Assembly (NCBI RefSeq): GCF_036324505.1
Contig: NC_086352.1
Coordinates: 26,372,359 to 26,436,358 of the forward strand
Direction: 5' to 3'
DNA from: Eleginops maclovinus
Taxonomy: Eukaryota; Chordata; Actinopteri; Perciformes; Eleginopidae
DNA: 64,000 nt
Part shown: piece after piece, positions 50,697 through 63,340 of the stretch
Layout: each line of letters begins with the position of its first letter
How positions within the stretch are numbered: position 1 is the stretch's first letter
The notes under the pieces: generated by a model
What the model was told of the DNA's origin: nothing
Databases searched by the model: none
The model's input: only the letters and a program-made list of their open reading frames with translations
Translations under genes and position numbers: made by a program

Positions 50697-50843
50697 AGCA
50701 CAGGTGAAATTAATTACATTAACGATGGCTCCCTTCCATTAGGTAAGCCGTGCAAGTGAGTGTGTATCCACAGTACAGGAGCAGTTACTGGCTCACCTTA
50801 ATGGAAAGCAGCCGTCGTTAATATTATTAATTTCACCTGTGCT
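50697..50843. repeat. Long imperfect inverted repeat (about 147 bp hairpin)
   Basis: The left arm 50697-50749 and right arm 50790-50843 start with 18 exactly complementary bases (AGCACAGGTGAAATTAAT on the left). They continue with about seven mismatches and one gap through ATTAACGA, GGCT, TTCCATTA and AGCC, closing a loop of about 40 bases. The arms are far longer than expected by chance and contain paired AGGTGA-like motifs. It may be a palindromic MITE or a member of the old hairpin-shaped conserved repeats found in vertebrate non-coding DNA (Eulor-type). The family name is inference. Confidence 0.85.
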
Positions 50844-51225
50844 TTTCCTGCTTTGGAATGTAAAGCCACAGTTAGTTACTCAGAGCTGATCATGTTAGCT
50901 GTCCTAAAGCAATATAAGCTAGACACATTTTGATGGAACTGATTCAGGGTGCTTGAATATTAAAGTCTATTTACTTATATTTTTACAATACAATAAGTAC
51001 AATTATTTGCAAAGGTTTAGTTACGGTAAATTGTGAAACTAGAATAGAACCATATGACTCTGTCTGTAAATGCTTCAGTTATCATTATATATTGTTCCTA
51101 TCACCAGATCCAATACAAAGGTAGGAACCAAAAATGAATTAGTCCAAAATACAATATTCTAAAAAGAAGATTAACTATACTTTCTCAATCAGGAGAGAAA
51201 CATTTATTTGTTTTGCACTATTTTC

Positions 51226-51574
51226 TGTCACGATTTGTCTGTTTGTCTGGGTTTTATTTTGAAAAGTGTGCATTCCCCTCGTTATTTCTGCTTCTACTTC
51301 CTGTCTCTGTGTTCCCCTCCTGTTTGATTACCTGATTGTGTTCACCTGGGGCTCCTGTGTTTTTCCTCCCTCCCCACCTGTGTCCTGTCTTTGTGATCAC
51401 TGTCCTAGTATTTAAGTTCTGTTTGTCCTTCAGTTGTTGTTAGATCCTCGTCAAATTTGGATATGTTCCTTTGGAAGAGAGTTCTGATCAATTTGGCCTT
51501 GAAATAAAGGTATTTTCTGTTAAACCCTGTGTCCTTCCTGCTTTTGGGTCCCGCCTGCTTCTCTCCTCCTGACA
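51226..51574 (+). mobile_element. Solo-LTR-like element
   Basis: The 349-bp unit begins TGTCACG and ends CCTGACA, giving TGTCA/TGACA inverted termini. It is flanked by ATTTTC on both sides (51220-51225 and 51575-51580). Internally it has TATTTAAG at 51409-51416 and AATAAA at 51503-51508, in the order and spacing of an LTR promoter and polyadenylation signal, in pyrimidine-rich sequence. No internal retroelement sequence is adjacent, so it fits a solo LTR left by recombination, probably Gypsy-type. A 6-bp flank is one base longer than the usual 5 bp, so an unrelated non-autonomous element is possible. Confidence 0.65.
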
Positions 51575-52797
51575 ATTTTCAGTCTTGATGGGTTTATGTT
51601 CCCAACGGCTAGTTTTAAGGCTCTTTCATTACGGCATGATGATGATAAATTTGTAAATGACAGTTTCAATCACTGTAAAGCAGACTGACACAATTGAATG
51701 GGCTTTTGTTTTAGAACTTTAACCCTTTTTTTCAAAACATTTGATTTTTAAAAAATCTCTTTTCAGCATTCGGATGTGCTTTGTTCTGTGCTTTATTTGG
51801 TCACTTGAAACCTAAATGCTCAGTGATGCTGCTTGTTTGTCACATACATACTTGTCCCATGAAGGTGCATGATCCTCTGATGCAGATTTCTTATATCTTT
51901 CTTTCTCTGTTCCTTCTCTTTCTATCCTGCGTATTCCCATTTGAGATCATTTATTCCATACCGATGGACTGCTCTACTTTATTTTTCTCCATCCTTCAGC
52001 CCTTCTTTCCTGCCTCCTTTAGGGCCTCATTATAGACGTAAACAGATGCTTCTACCCAGGCTACTTAACTCCCACACCCATATTCCGAAATTTGAGTGCT
52101 AAAGAAGGCCACAGCTGTGCAGAATTCTGCAACATGAGACAGCAGCAGTGTTGATGTAGCCAGAAATGACATTAGCTTCATGCAACAACAGGAGGATCAC
52201 AGCTTCCCAAGTTCATCAGGTTTCTCTGACAGCTTGATTTTAAGCTCCTTGTGATCACTGACATCTTCTCTTCATCCCTCTAATAACATTTTCCTGCTCT
52301 CTTACTCTGTCTGTTACGCCCAGGAGGCTGTAGGCTAAAGAGATAACAGGCGGACATAATTACAGATGGGCAAAAGCAAGGCATTGTTTACTGAAAGCTA
52401 ATTGAATCTTGCTACGGACATCAGGACAGTATACACTGGAATGATGTTCAGGGTTGCTGCAGTTGCAAACCCTCATGTTCTTCCCTGTAAAACACATTTC
52501 AATGTGCACATGAATTTGGATGCGGTAATTTAAGAAGTTGTGTGCCTCCATGTGTGCTTGATAGAAAGAACTGCCGATATGCTGGGAGGATTGTTCTGCT
52601 TTGACAAGGGTTTACTCATATTGAGGTCCTTGGTGTTATCGCTGTCTTTTGTTCCTCTATGTTCCATCAGTTTGTCACAAATTTCAACAACAGGCCTTGT
52701 TGCCATGACATTTACAGTAGATATTCCTTGTTCCCAGTGTAACCAAAACGCTTTAAGATTCACCAACTGTAAAAGTGTTTGGTTGGTTACACTTGCC

Positions 52798-52935
52798 AAT
52801 TGTCTTGCAAAAATGCAATCAGAATCAGAAATCCTTTGTTTGTCCGACAACAGGGAAATGTTCATGATAACAAAAGCAGATACTGCAGAAAACGTGAGAA
52901 AAATAATTGCTAAGTACACGTAATTAATAACACAA
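52798..52935 (-). mobile_element. LINE 3'-end fragment
   Basis: AATCAGAAATCCTTTGTTTG and the following TCCGACAACAGGGAAATG are characteristic of the 3' ends of fish CR1/L2/Rex1-group LINEs, seen here in reverse orientation. No coding part is attached. The boundaries are approximate. Confidence 0.45.
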
Positions 52936-54254
52936 TAAGTAAATAAACTAGCAGATTTACACCATGGTAATTATTATTATATTGCACAAAGTTTTGTATT
53001 TACAGACAGTGTTATGCCAACATTTTCACAAATAACAAACCAAGTTATGCCCCTTTTTAACTTAATAAGTACAATCATGCTTCCCAGAGGATGATCCTTT
53101 TTGATTTTGGATTCTAAGTTAACTCCCGGAGCTACCTATTATCACATCAAAAAATAAACTTTATTCCACATTCTTGGAGGAGCTATAAAGATTGCTGAAT
53201 GCGGCATTTTTTATTTTGAGAGATTGGACAACTTTTGATGTTTTAATAATTTATTAGAATCAGCAATATGTTTATGTATTTATTTATTCCATGTACTGCA
53301 TTCAGTGGCTGCTACCATTACTTGCTACATCTTTTAGTGGTGTTGTATTATATATTGGTAATGTTGCTGTTAGTTCTGTCAACACACAGACATTTAAATT
53401 GAACTCTAATTTTGAACTCTGTGTCTTGGAAAATCAACTGAGAAATGTTTTGATTTTGCCATCAAGTGAAGGTGTGTTTAGTCTGCCCTGGATCCTGTTA
53501 TAACTTTTTGTCACAGTAAGCTTATGGATTGAGCTGCCATCTGTGAAGATGCATTTCCCACTAGTACTCTAATTCAGCTTCTCATCACTGCAGGTGTTTA
53601 GCTTTATCCAGGCTGCTAATGCTGAAGCAGCAGCCATTATACAGGCGTTCCATCACCTCCCCCTCTCCAGTCAGATATCTGTTGTTGTCACTGACCAGGG
53701 ATATACCACTGCTTTCTGCTTGTGATGCACAAAGGCTGCCAGTGGCTCAGAATAATACCCTCCTTTATTTACGTGCTTTCATATACAAACAGATGGAAAT
53801 ATTAGCAAATACAGAGCAAATATGAACATTTGATAAATGGTTTAACACTATAAATAACTGTAAGCAGACGTGTGCATATTTACTAACTTTACTACTGATG
53901 AACAGACAGCATTACATTTTGTATTTAGTTCTTTTTAAATTTAATTCAAATTATGACATTCATCATGCAGTTATATAGTGAATATTTATCTTATACATAA
54001 ATGTCTTTATCCCAGGAAATCTATTTTGTTGGCTACAGTTATATGTTGACCATTATTACCAGAGCTTGGGACCCCTTTATTTGTTTGATGTGACATTTGG
54101 CTTGGAGCAGCCACCCTTTCAGAAAGATGATGCGTTCAAAATAAGATTTTAAGATATTCTGTGGCTTTAAACGAGTGCTGAGGGATTAACATTGATTCTT
54201 TTTCCTCATCTCTCTCCCTTCCCCTTCTCACCATAATCTTCCGCCTTCAACCAG

Positions 54255-54366
54255 GTTGACCCATGACATCAGCCTGGATGAATTTGAAGATGACGACCTG
54301 TCGGAGATTACAGAGATCACAGACGAGCGCGGGATGAGCCTAAACTGCAATGGCCCGGATATCAAG
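54255..54366 (+). CDS. mapk8ip1: mapk8ip1 (JIP1) exon 2, shared by both N-termini
   Basis: The acceptor CCAG and donor GTAAGC bound 112 bases that complete the split codon of either upstream exon (Arg after exon 1, Trp after the alternative exon). They then encode 37 residues, [20 protein letters not shown] followed by [17 protein letters not shown], ending in phase 0. This is the conserved acidic N-terminal block of JIP1 (human [20 protein letters not shown]). Compared with human, an extra EIT is present as a 9-base tandem copy (54304-54312 and 54313-54321), and the human Cys of DECGISL is Arg. Both wrong frames meet a stop within 12 bases of the acceptor, so this exon enforces the JIP1 frame. 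The JNK-binding, SH3 and PTB parts must lie beyond the window. Confidence 0.93.
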
Positions 54367-56431
54367 GTAAGCTGCCTCAATAACAGATATTTCTCACCAG
54401 GTTTTATTAAATAAGCTTCACTTTTCAAGCAATCATGTAACTATACCCCCTATTAGAAATGGTTATTTAGACTTCCAACTTCATCAATTCTAGGCAGAAG
54501 AGAGGAAACTGTTTCAAATCAGCGACTTCTCAAAATTGCCTGCTGCTTTGATTGGGCAATAGTATTCAGTTAGAGCTGTGGGTTGAGTAAAGTGTTTTTA
54601 GTAAGTGTTTCTGGATTGATCTTCGCCACTCCTCATCCAAATACCCACCTCACAGTAGTAAAAACCACCAGTAATATTAGACACTGCTGCACTTCTAGTT
54701 CATCAGTAGTTAATAGCATGCTGGATAGTTGAGATCTGAGTTACCGCATCAGGAGATGACAACTTGGAGGCCTCCAAGCATGGCAACTCATTCTTTAAAC
54801 GTTTTCCGGTATCACATAGGTGTTAGCTTAGATCGTCAAAGAGAACTAGGTGGGAGAAAGTGCCAGTGTTGCAATCTGCCTATTCATAAATCTGGTAAGC
54901 CAATTTCACTATTATTCAAACATGCTGTAGTGGCCTTGCCAAGATGTTGCTATAATGTTGAAGTGATTATTGGTTGATTTAGGAAACATGACTTACAAAC
55001 ATTGATTGTTGAGTGCAGCAGCAAGGTGTAAAATCCAAGATGTGCAAACTGCAGGCTGTACTGCTGCAAGGTTTGGCATCTTAGCTCAAAATCATGGCAG
55101 CACAAAGTTGGTGCTTGTCTTGACTCATGTCATGGGAAGCTAAGATTAATATAGGGTTTGTGAAATATAATACTAAATCTTATTAGTGCTCTTGAAGGGG
55201 TTTTACATCTGCTGGACACAGTCAAAATAACTCCTTTCATAAACAAAATGATCAAACCCTTAATTATTGGTAAGGAGCAGCAGCTGATTATGCACATAAG
55301 CTCCTATAAGTAAAAAAATAAACACATTGTAACTGTAGAGCATAGTTTTAAATACTAATTAAACCATTTTATCCCATTTGTTAATAGTTAAAATACATTG
55401 CTCAACAATACATTCCTAAATGATCCACCTTATATTCTCATGCTCATTTTATAAAATTGTATGTGGCATTCAGTGCTGAACAGCTGCTACTTTCAGCTTC
55501 CTGCCAGCAGAGGAAAGAGCCCAGAGGCAGAGAGTCCTGATCATGATGACAGATCCGCTCAGTTAAAACCTTGAGTCTGATCACATGCGATTGCCCTGCT
55601 ACATCCTGGTCATCTGAATAATTCACTTTGAACTGCTCAAGTCCTCTGAAATTTGGCTGAAGTGGAGAATTTCCTTTTTAGGGTGAAGATAGTTTTAGGC
55701 CCACTAGCACCCACTTCTTTATCGGCATGGAAATAAGTGTGCCATTAATGAAAACTGGAGCGCTGAAGTGCTACTATATGAGAGGGGGGATGTGGAGAGG
55801 TACAGAGGGAGAAAATAAGCAGAGGTACATTTATTATTCTGTCAGATCTCTCCGGCTCTGTTACCAGTGAAACCTTCATCACCTCCTCTGCCTCCATTCA
55901 GCTCTGCTACAGTAACCAAGGCAACAGGAAGGTTGAGGGGTTTTTTTCAGTGTCATTTATACGAACAGATGAGAGATTTTTTACTGGTATTTGATTGTTT
56001 TAGTAATGCAGTAACGTGACAGATGAGGAAAAGCTTTTTGTGAGTGCCGGATATATACGTAGGTTTAAGATCCATGTACCTGTCTTTCTTTGCTTCGCTT
56101 CGTCTTCCTATCAAGAGAGGTAATTATAGCCTAGACTACTGGATGTGGGAGATCTCTGCAGGGGGTAAACATTGTATGTGCATTTAAATAGATTACTCAT
56201 CCACCTGCAGGGGAATAAAAGAGTCCAGAATGGCTCCGTTACTGGCAAACATGAGACACTGCTGACATCAACAACAACAAACCACACATGTCATGAGTTT
56301 CTCAGAAATTACACTAACTTATTGGCTTCAGGGTATCAAAAGCTCGTATATGGAACAGTTCAGTTTAGGGTTTTCTGTAGCCTAATTTTGTAGGGAAAGA
56401 GCAGTCTCTGCTGGTTGATCTCAATAACGTA

Positions 56432-56445
56432 CCCCCCCCCCCCCC
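56432..56445. repeat. Poly-C run
   Basis: Fourteen consecutive C bases in intron sequence, a likely site of length polymorphism and sequencing error. Confidence 0.95.
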
Positions 56446-56929
56446 TTCCCATCAATCTGTCAATTTGATTGTATTATTGTGTCTGTTCATCAAATGAAGA
56501 TATCTTGAGAATATCTTAGTGTTATGCCATTACTACTGTATGACTGAATTTGCATTCATTCAGCTATTAACACGCAAGTTTGTAAACAGCAGTTGGTGTT
56601 TTAATGGAGGCAATTTTGACATTGAACCAGAAATGGTTATCACCAAGTAGGTTTACACTTACAAGTCATTTGCTTTGATGTGTATGGTGCATATATTAAC
56701 ACAATATACATTTTAAGAAAAGGACCAAAAATATAAAAATTATTAAACTATTTAAAAAACTGATTAAAAGTTTAGAGAAATATTTACAGGAAATCTAAAT
56801 GTACCAAAAATGAGTTTAGTATAACATAACTAAATACTTTGAAAATACAATGAGAAATTAGCAGTATTAGGATGTCAAGTGGAGAGCTGTACATATATTT
56901 AAAAAGCTTTGACACAAATGTGCAAACTA

Positions 56930-57260
56930 TACAGGGTTAATGCAAGATTTTAAAAATGTAAAAGAACAACATTCGTTCATGTGATGTGCAGGAATGTAAT
57001 GCATAGTGTTTATGAAGGGGTTAAGAGTTTGTGTAAGTGGGGGGTTGCTGGCCTTGTTGATGAGAACGGTAGCAGATGAGAAGAAACTGTTCTTGTGGCA
57101 GGAAGTCCTGAAGGACTGCAGCCTCCTGCCAGCAGGGAGCAGGTCGAATACTTTTGTTTCCAGGATGGGAGGGGTCGGCCACAATCTTTCCTCCCCTCCG
57201 CAGGGTCCTGGAGATATGGCAGATTGCAGCCAGTCACCTTCTCGGCAGAGCAATCACCTT
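56930..57260 (-). mobile_element. LINE fragment (CR1/L2/Rex1 group), RT C-terminal end
   Basis: On the minus strand a frame reads DLLPAGRRLQSFRTSCHKNS followed by an ATVLINKASNPP ending. It parallels the [20 protein letters not shown] and PQAIRLLNS end of the better-preserved LINE at 26735-28962. The upstream part continues only in other frames (around the PPILETKVF block), so the copy is frameshifted and old. Confidence 0.7.
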
Positions 57261-59816
57261 CATCATTGAATATGCATATATTAAAAAAACTTATCAAAGA
57301 CTGATAATGAAATGTACTTGAGGGGAATGGTTTTAACATGAAGAAAAACCACAATCAATTAATTGATCCATTGATTTTTTGTTATGATTGCCCACCGAAG
57401 CAGGGGAAACTTCCTCCAAGGATACCAGAAAGCTTATATTCACACTGGAAGTCTTGATTTTCAACATTTAAACTTGCATCAGACCCGCTTGGCATCTTTA
57501 GTCTCATTGCCCCACAAACATTAGATAAACATAATAGACGGACAGACAGTTTCACCTCGGTGGTGAAGACAAGCCAGCTGGTGGAGGATGGAAAATCTAC
57601 AGGATATTCCTGAAGGTCACGGCCACAATGACAGAGGTGTTTGGTGACACAATAGTCTGAAAGATACAATGACGCAAAGATATTTAAAGACTCACATTGA
57701 GTCTCCAATTGGCTCAAGAAACGCTGGCTGCAAAAAAATGTTGAACATAATGCTTAAAGTCAATCGCAGAATAATCTCAATGACTGTTTCATAAGCATTT
57801 AATCCCACCAGATGGAGGCGCTTGTTGGTTAAAACAAAAGACACAACAAATTACATCAGTGTTTATTTTCTGAATCGCTGCTATTTTCATTTGTTTTTGT
57901 TATGCTTAACCAAGCCTTACATAAGAATCCCTGCCACATGAAGTCGCACTTGCAGATCTACAGCCACTCTGAAGCTTTACGCATATTTTAGTCTTACAGG
58001 TCATTTGAAACAGCCACATTAAACCGTAGGGATTTTTTTTCAGCTAACAAGCTCTAGTAAACTCATGTATAACAAAACCGGAACACCTGCTTCTAAATAT
58101 TTCAAAATCTTTCCTGGGAGTTAGAAGCTACAAGAAAAGTTAATATTGGACTAACATTCATCAGTTTGACTGTATTTATGTGAGTGTTGCTTTTGTTTGA
58201 ATTCTTTTTACTTATTCTTGCAGGACCTGCATTACCCCCAGAGTTTTTAGAAGTGGAAAATAAAAGAATACTGAAGCTCTTTCTCCTTCTGTTATATTTG
58301 ATATGGAGTTGAGACAGCTTTATCCTTGCCTCCCATTCAAAGTTACACACTGTTTGTTAGCAGACCAACCACTTTATAAATGCATGAGCAGGCGGTTCAG
58401 CTGCAGGACATCTAGAGGGGAGGGGGTAGGGGGTTGTGAGCACTTTATGCAGAGCCCTCTTTATATGAATACAAACGCACAGAGTGGTGACATCATCACT
58501 GAGCTCATTACCCAGGGGAATTCCAGGATACATTAATAATAGACGCTCACATTTTAGGAGCTTCACTCTCCCCAGACAGGCGTGGTTTGTCTCAGCTGGT
58601 GTGTGTGTTTGTGTGTGTGGGTGTGTCCAGGGCTTTTTATGGAGTTGTGGGCATTTCCTAACCAACATAGTGTTTATTATAGGGCTGCAGTTTGAACTTG
58701 GGTCCGATCACATTAGCAATTTCCTTTTGAAGGAGTGTTATACAGTAGTATGTAAAACTATGAATAAAAGTCGTCATCGTTTCGCCGCTGTCACTTTAAT
58801 ACGTGTCACCTGGTTTATTAGTGGTCGCAAATTGTGGCCTTTTTCAACAATGAAAATATTTATCCGGAAATATGAACCCCCATTTATCCATAGTATTAAT
58901 CCTGGCCTAATCCTTGAAAAATAAGGAATGATTTGAAATGATTTCAAAGATACCAAAAAGACAACATTTAGATCCAAGACGATTATCCTCAGTCAGTTTT
59001 TTTTCCAAGATTTTCCCTTTTCCTGTTCTTCTGATAAACCTTTTCCACAATAGTGCACAATACACTCTTCCCAAAGACCAGGAACTGTCAAATCTTCAGT
59101 CGTCGAAAGGTTGACTAATATCCATTATTAGTGGCGAGCACTTCTTTCCTTAATTCAAGGAACTACATGGGCAGTGACAGCAGTGGTAAATTCCACTGGC
59201 TGGTCAAACACAAACCTATAATGAACAAATAGTTTGATTACAGGATTAATTCACAAAATAAGCAATAACTGTTGCCAGTAGTGTCGATCAAAGGTATAGA
59301 TCGAAACTTCTTTTGATATTTATTAAAACAAAAGTAATGCTGTACATTTTTCTGGCATTTTTTACCGACTCAAATGTTCCTCCTCTAATAAAACATCAAA
59401 GTAATACAACAATAAATAGAAAAAGAAGAAAGATTGGAAGAAAAGTAGGATTTTCTGTTCTCAGCAAAGCAGCTGTTTTATTGTTTAGTCTAAATGAACC
59501 TTTGCAGCGCCTCAGATCTGGTGGGTACACAAATATGAATGAACTAAAGGGGCTTTAGCTTCATAGTTCAATTCCTGGTTGGACAGGCTCAGTGTTTTGT
59601 TCATAGAATCTCAAAACAGAGAGAAAGATATGGATTTCCCAAATGTATCTGCACATGGTCATTTAAAGCGCTAATGCGTAGCAGCTGAAGTCCAGAACAA
59701 AGCATTAAAGAGATTCGATGTTCCTCAGAGACATGACATGACAACATGCATTATCCAAACCACTGTGGAGGAGAGTGCTTCCATTCATGTGTGCAGGGGT
59801 GAACAGATTTGATTAG

Positions 59817-59843
59817 CAGCCATTTGTCATGATCAAATGGCTG
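59817..59843. repeat. Short inverted repeat, 10-bp arms
   Basis: CAGCCATTTG, a 7-base spacer and its exact reverse complement. Small and possibly a chance hairpin. Confidence 0.7.
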
Positions 59844-62044
59844 AAAAAGTCATATGTCAGGGCGGGGTCGTAAAGAATGGGCAATAACATTAAGTGACTG
59901 TAGAAACCCATACATAACCACTACGTTGTAGCTACTTACAGATACACTTGTAGTTATTTTGTCTAGGCTGCCTCCTATTATCACATTGAGTTCTACAGAA
60001 ATAACAAAACCAAAACAAATCAAGCTATGTTCTTCACATTATTAAATTATGAAATACAGCAAGACCTTTTGACTCTATTGTTGACTTGTTGAAATCTAAT
60101 ACATCAAGTAATTACAATCCTTTGTACCCCAATGTTTACAGTTGTTTTGCATTATTTACTGTGGTTCCCGGCTTTTTTTTATAGGTAGTCTATTATTTAG
60201 TCACGTGACAGGGAAATGTAAACATAGAATCATTTTGTTATTGATAGCCCACAATATAAAGACATGTAAAGTATAAATGCATTTATGTAAACATATTTTA
60301 AAAATTATTGATTTTTTGTCTGGAAAAAAGGCGTAAAAGCATGTAGAAAGTATGGTCGGTACATCTTATCATTAATTTTATTTTGGACACGGATGCCAAA
60401 TGCGAGGAGTCTTTTTGTGTATGTTCATCTTTTTTATATTCTTTTATATCAATATTTCTACAGATGATATTTTTATTTATAAGACTTTCATTTAATAATG
60501 ATGGGAATGTTGTTTCTAAATCCTTTGTGCAAATGTAGAGGATTGATTTCATTTAAGTGTTTTAAGGATACGTATTTAAGGAACTATCAACATTGCTACA
60601 TCAATATTCATCTGTAGGCACAGATCTCATTAACCCAGATAAGGAGAGGAGCTACACAAGCAGAGTGAGATAGAGAGAGGCCAGCACAACACTAACAAGA
60701 GGAGAAGAAGACCTATTTCCATGGCAACAGTGTTTCTCTCACCTACGCCATGTGTCAGAGCTGAAAATACATGCAATACAGTTGGCGCGCACACCCGCTG
60801 CCCCCATGGGTACTGCTCACGTCATGTCATCCACTCATGGTAACAGCAGAGTCAGATCCATCATCAACACAAACAGAAACCAGAGGAGCCCTGTGTGTCT
60901 CTGCGCCTGTGTATAGTATACTGATATTCATGCCTTTCAGTGGACACCAACACTTTGTTTACTGGGAGCGATCAGTTTGATAAGCAGCAATATAATCCAT
61001 TGTTTACATGTTTGTAGTGCAGTAGGGATTTTTGTCTTTGTAGTGGTCAGTAAGACTTCATTTGAAACTGCTGACAATTTCATTGAAAAAACGTGTGCCT
61101 ATTGAAAGGCAGTGGAACAAGTCAAAACCATTTTGATAGTATTGTAATGGTTATAGATTAACACTTAAAAAACACAAGCATTCATATTGACTAGTATTTG
61201 TGTCCAGTTGATTTATTAAAGTCATGTTTTGACTCCACTTTGTTCTCCACAAACTCCTGTGAAAATATATAGCTCTACCTACTAAATGTTTTTCCTTGCT
61301 TCACCAGCTAGACACTAACTTTTCGCAACTGCCTGTCTGCAGTTTAATACATAGGGCTTATTAAAACAATTTCATTGCTTCAACTATGTTGAATGGACAG
61401 GCATTTAGATGTAATTTTAAAATGTCTACAGTTGACTTTTAAAGTTATTTATTTGAAAGAAAAACAAAAGTTTTTATGATAAGATGTATTTTAATTTAAA
61501 TATACTAAATTGATTACAATCCTTTACAAAGTCTGACTTTTTTTATGATTTAGCTATGATACACAAAATGTCAAAGTAGTGCATGTCACAGTATTTATTT
61601 ATTGTTGTTTATATCGATATTATAAGCTCCACTTTTTTGCCACTGAGACAGAAGCTGCCCTTTTCAGTGTTATTATTGCATTAGATTACATTATCTTGTT
61701 ATATTTGGCATGTTGGTGAGTGTTTCCCCCTTAATAGTCCTCTGATTGCACCAGAGTCGAGCATCAGAGCAGCTTAAGGGCAGCTGCAGCTCCTCAGCCT
61801 CCTAAACGTCACTGAACCCCTTGTCTCCTAGCAACAGGGGATGGGGCTCTCTTAAAGGGGCCTGTGATATTTTGAGGTCATGGAACATTAGAGGAAGAGA
61901 AGATCCCACTGCATTCGATCGCTCTTCAGCAGGTGAAAAGGTGAACAGATGGAAACAGGAGTGAAAAAAAGAACACTAAATAATGGCAAGGGAGTGGCTG
62001 CTCTGTAATTACTGACGGACAGACAGACAGAAATATCTGTATCA

Positions 62045-62076
62045 ATATTTCATATATTCAATAATATATGAAATAT
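62045..62076. repeat. Perfect 14-bp AT-rich inverted repeat
   Basis: ATATTTCATATATT, the spacer CAAT and the exact reverse complement. Strong AT bias raises the chance of coincidence. Confidence 0.75.
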
Positions 62077-63173
62077 CTTTCTACCATATATTTAATTTTA
62101 AATAAGCATATGGGTTTTTGCTACCATTATTTACACCTTGCTCTTGGGTTTTAAATGTCCCTCTGACCGACAACCATCTCAGGGTTAAACAACTGAATTA
62201 TGAATACAATGTGCTGGACAACAATGTCTGTTAAAAAAGAAAGCAACATCTGCGTGCCAAATTTGGACAAACATTTGGAAACAGACATTATTGTATTTGT
62301 ATTAAAGCTAAAAGACTCCCAATTAAAGGGGCCATGAATAGAAATGCAACTGCACAAACACCTACCATTTTAGCCCAAATTGAAAAGCCTCTCTCTCTCT
62401 TGAGAGATACTGCTGAATTGATGGGTTCAGGGTTTCTCTGCATACAAATGTGCTTGAAGTCAATACTAATACCTGTTCTCCTTCTTTTGAAAGGAAAAGG
62501 CATTCATAACCTTCATAATACACTCATTCACCAAGGTCTCTACATACTTTGGCTTTGTTCCCGAAAAATGATTATTACTCAGGAAATTATTTCTGTTTAA
62601 TAAATGAATGTAAACTATGGGTTGAGTTCAGTTTATCTCACAGTTTTCTATAACTGATCGTCTTTCCTTTAACAGTCCATAGTGTGGTTAATGTTGTTAC
62701 CATGGTGGTTGAGTATTAAAACAACCGTTACATTGTTATCCTCCTGTCTCTGGATCAGCTCTGGTACAGAAGTATGGTGTTGGTTTTCTTTTGATTTACT
62801 TTTTACATAGTTTTTTATTTTAGATCATCACATGCCAATTCGTACTTTACTAATATAAAAACCAGTATGATTAATTCAACTATTCCATTATCAAGTGAGA
62901 AAAAACACTGTTAATTGATTGGGAAAATAGAGTGGTCCAATTGCATTTAAGTTAACTTTCTGCTTGTGTTGTACCTTGTATTACGTTTACAGCTTAAGCC
63001 TTTTGTTTTTTGCCTTGTGTGTGAGCATTACTGTACCCCTATGTTTACGCCATGATCAAAGAGGTCGATAAGGACTGTAATAGGCTTAAGACTGACTTGT
63101 CAAGGCATCTACATCACTTCATCACTTCATCACACATCTACCAACAACAGGAGGTGCTGCCCAGTACCATGTG

Positions 63174-63340
<167 letters not shown>

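Larger units (their letters stand above)
46765..54254 (+). other. mapk8ip1 intron between the alternative exon and exon 2
   Basis: AT-rich intronic sequence starting GTAGGG and ending with the pyrimidine-rich acceptor CCTTCAACCAG. It contains a long imperfect hairpin (50697-50843), a solo-LTR-like element (51226-51574) and a LINE 3' fragment (about 52798-52935). No further exon was recognised on either strand. Confidence 0.7.

Noticed and set aside
56172..56393. Sequence after CACCTGCAG at about 56204-56212 considered as the next JIP1 exon
   Set aside because: The translation does not resemble the JIP1 segment that should follow exon 2, and no fitting donor was found.
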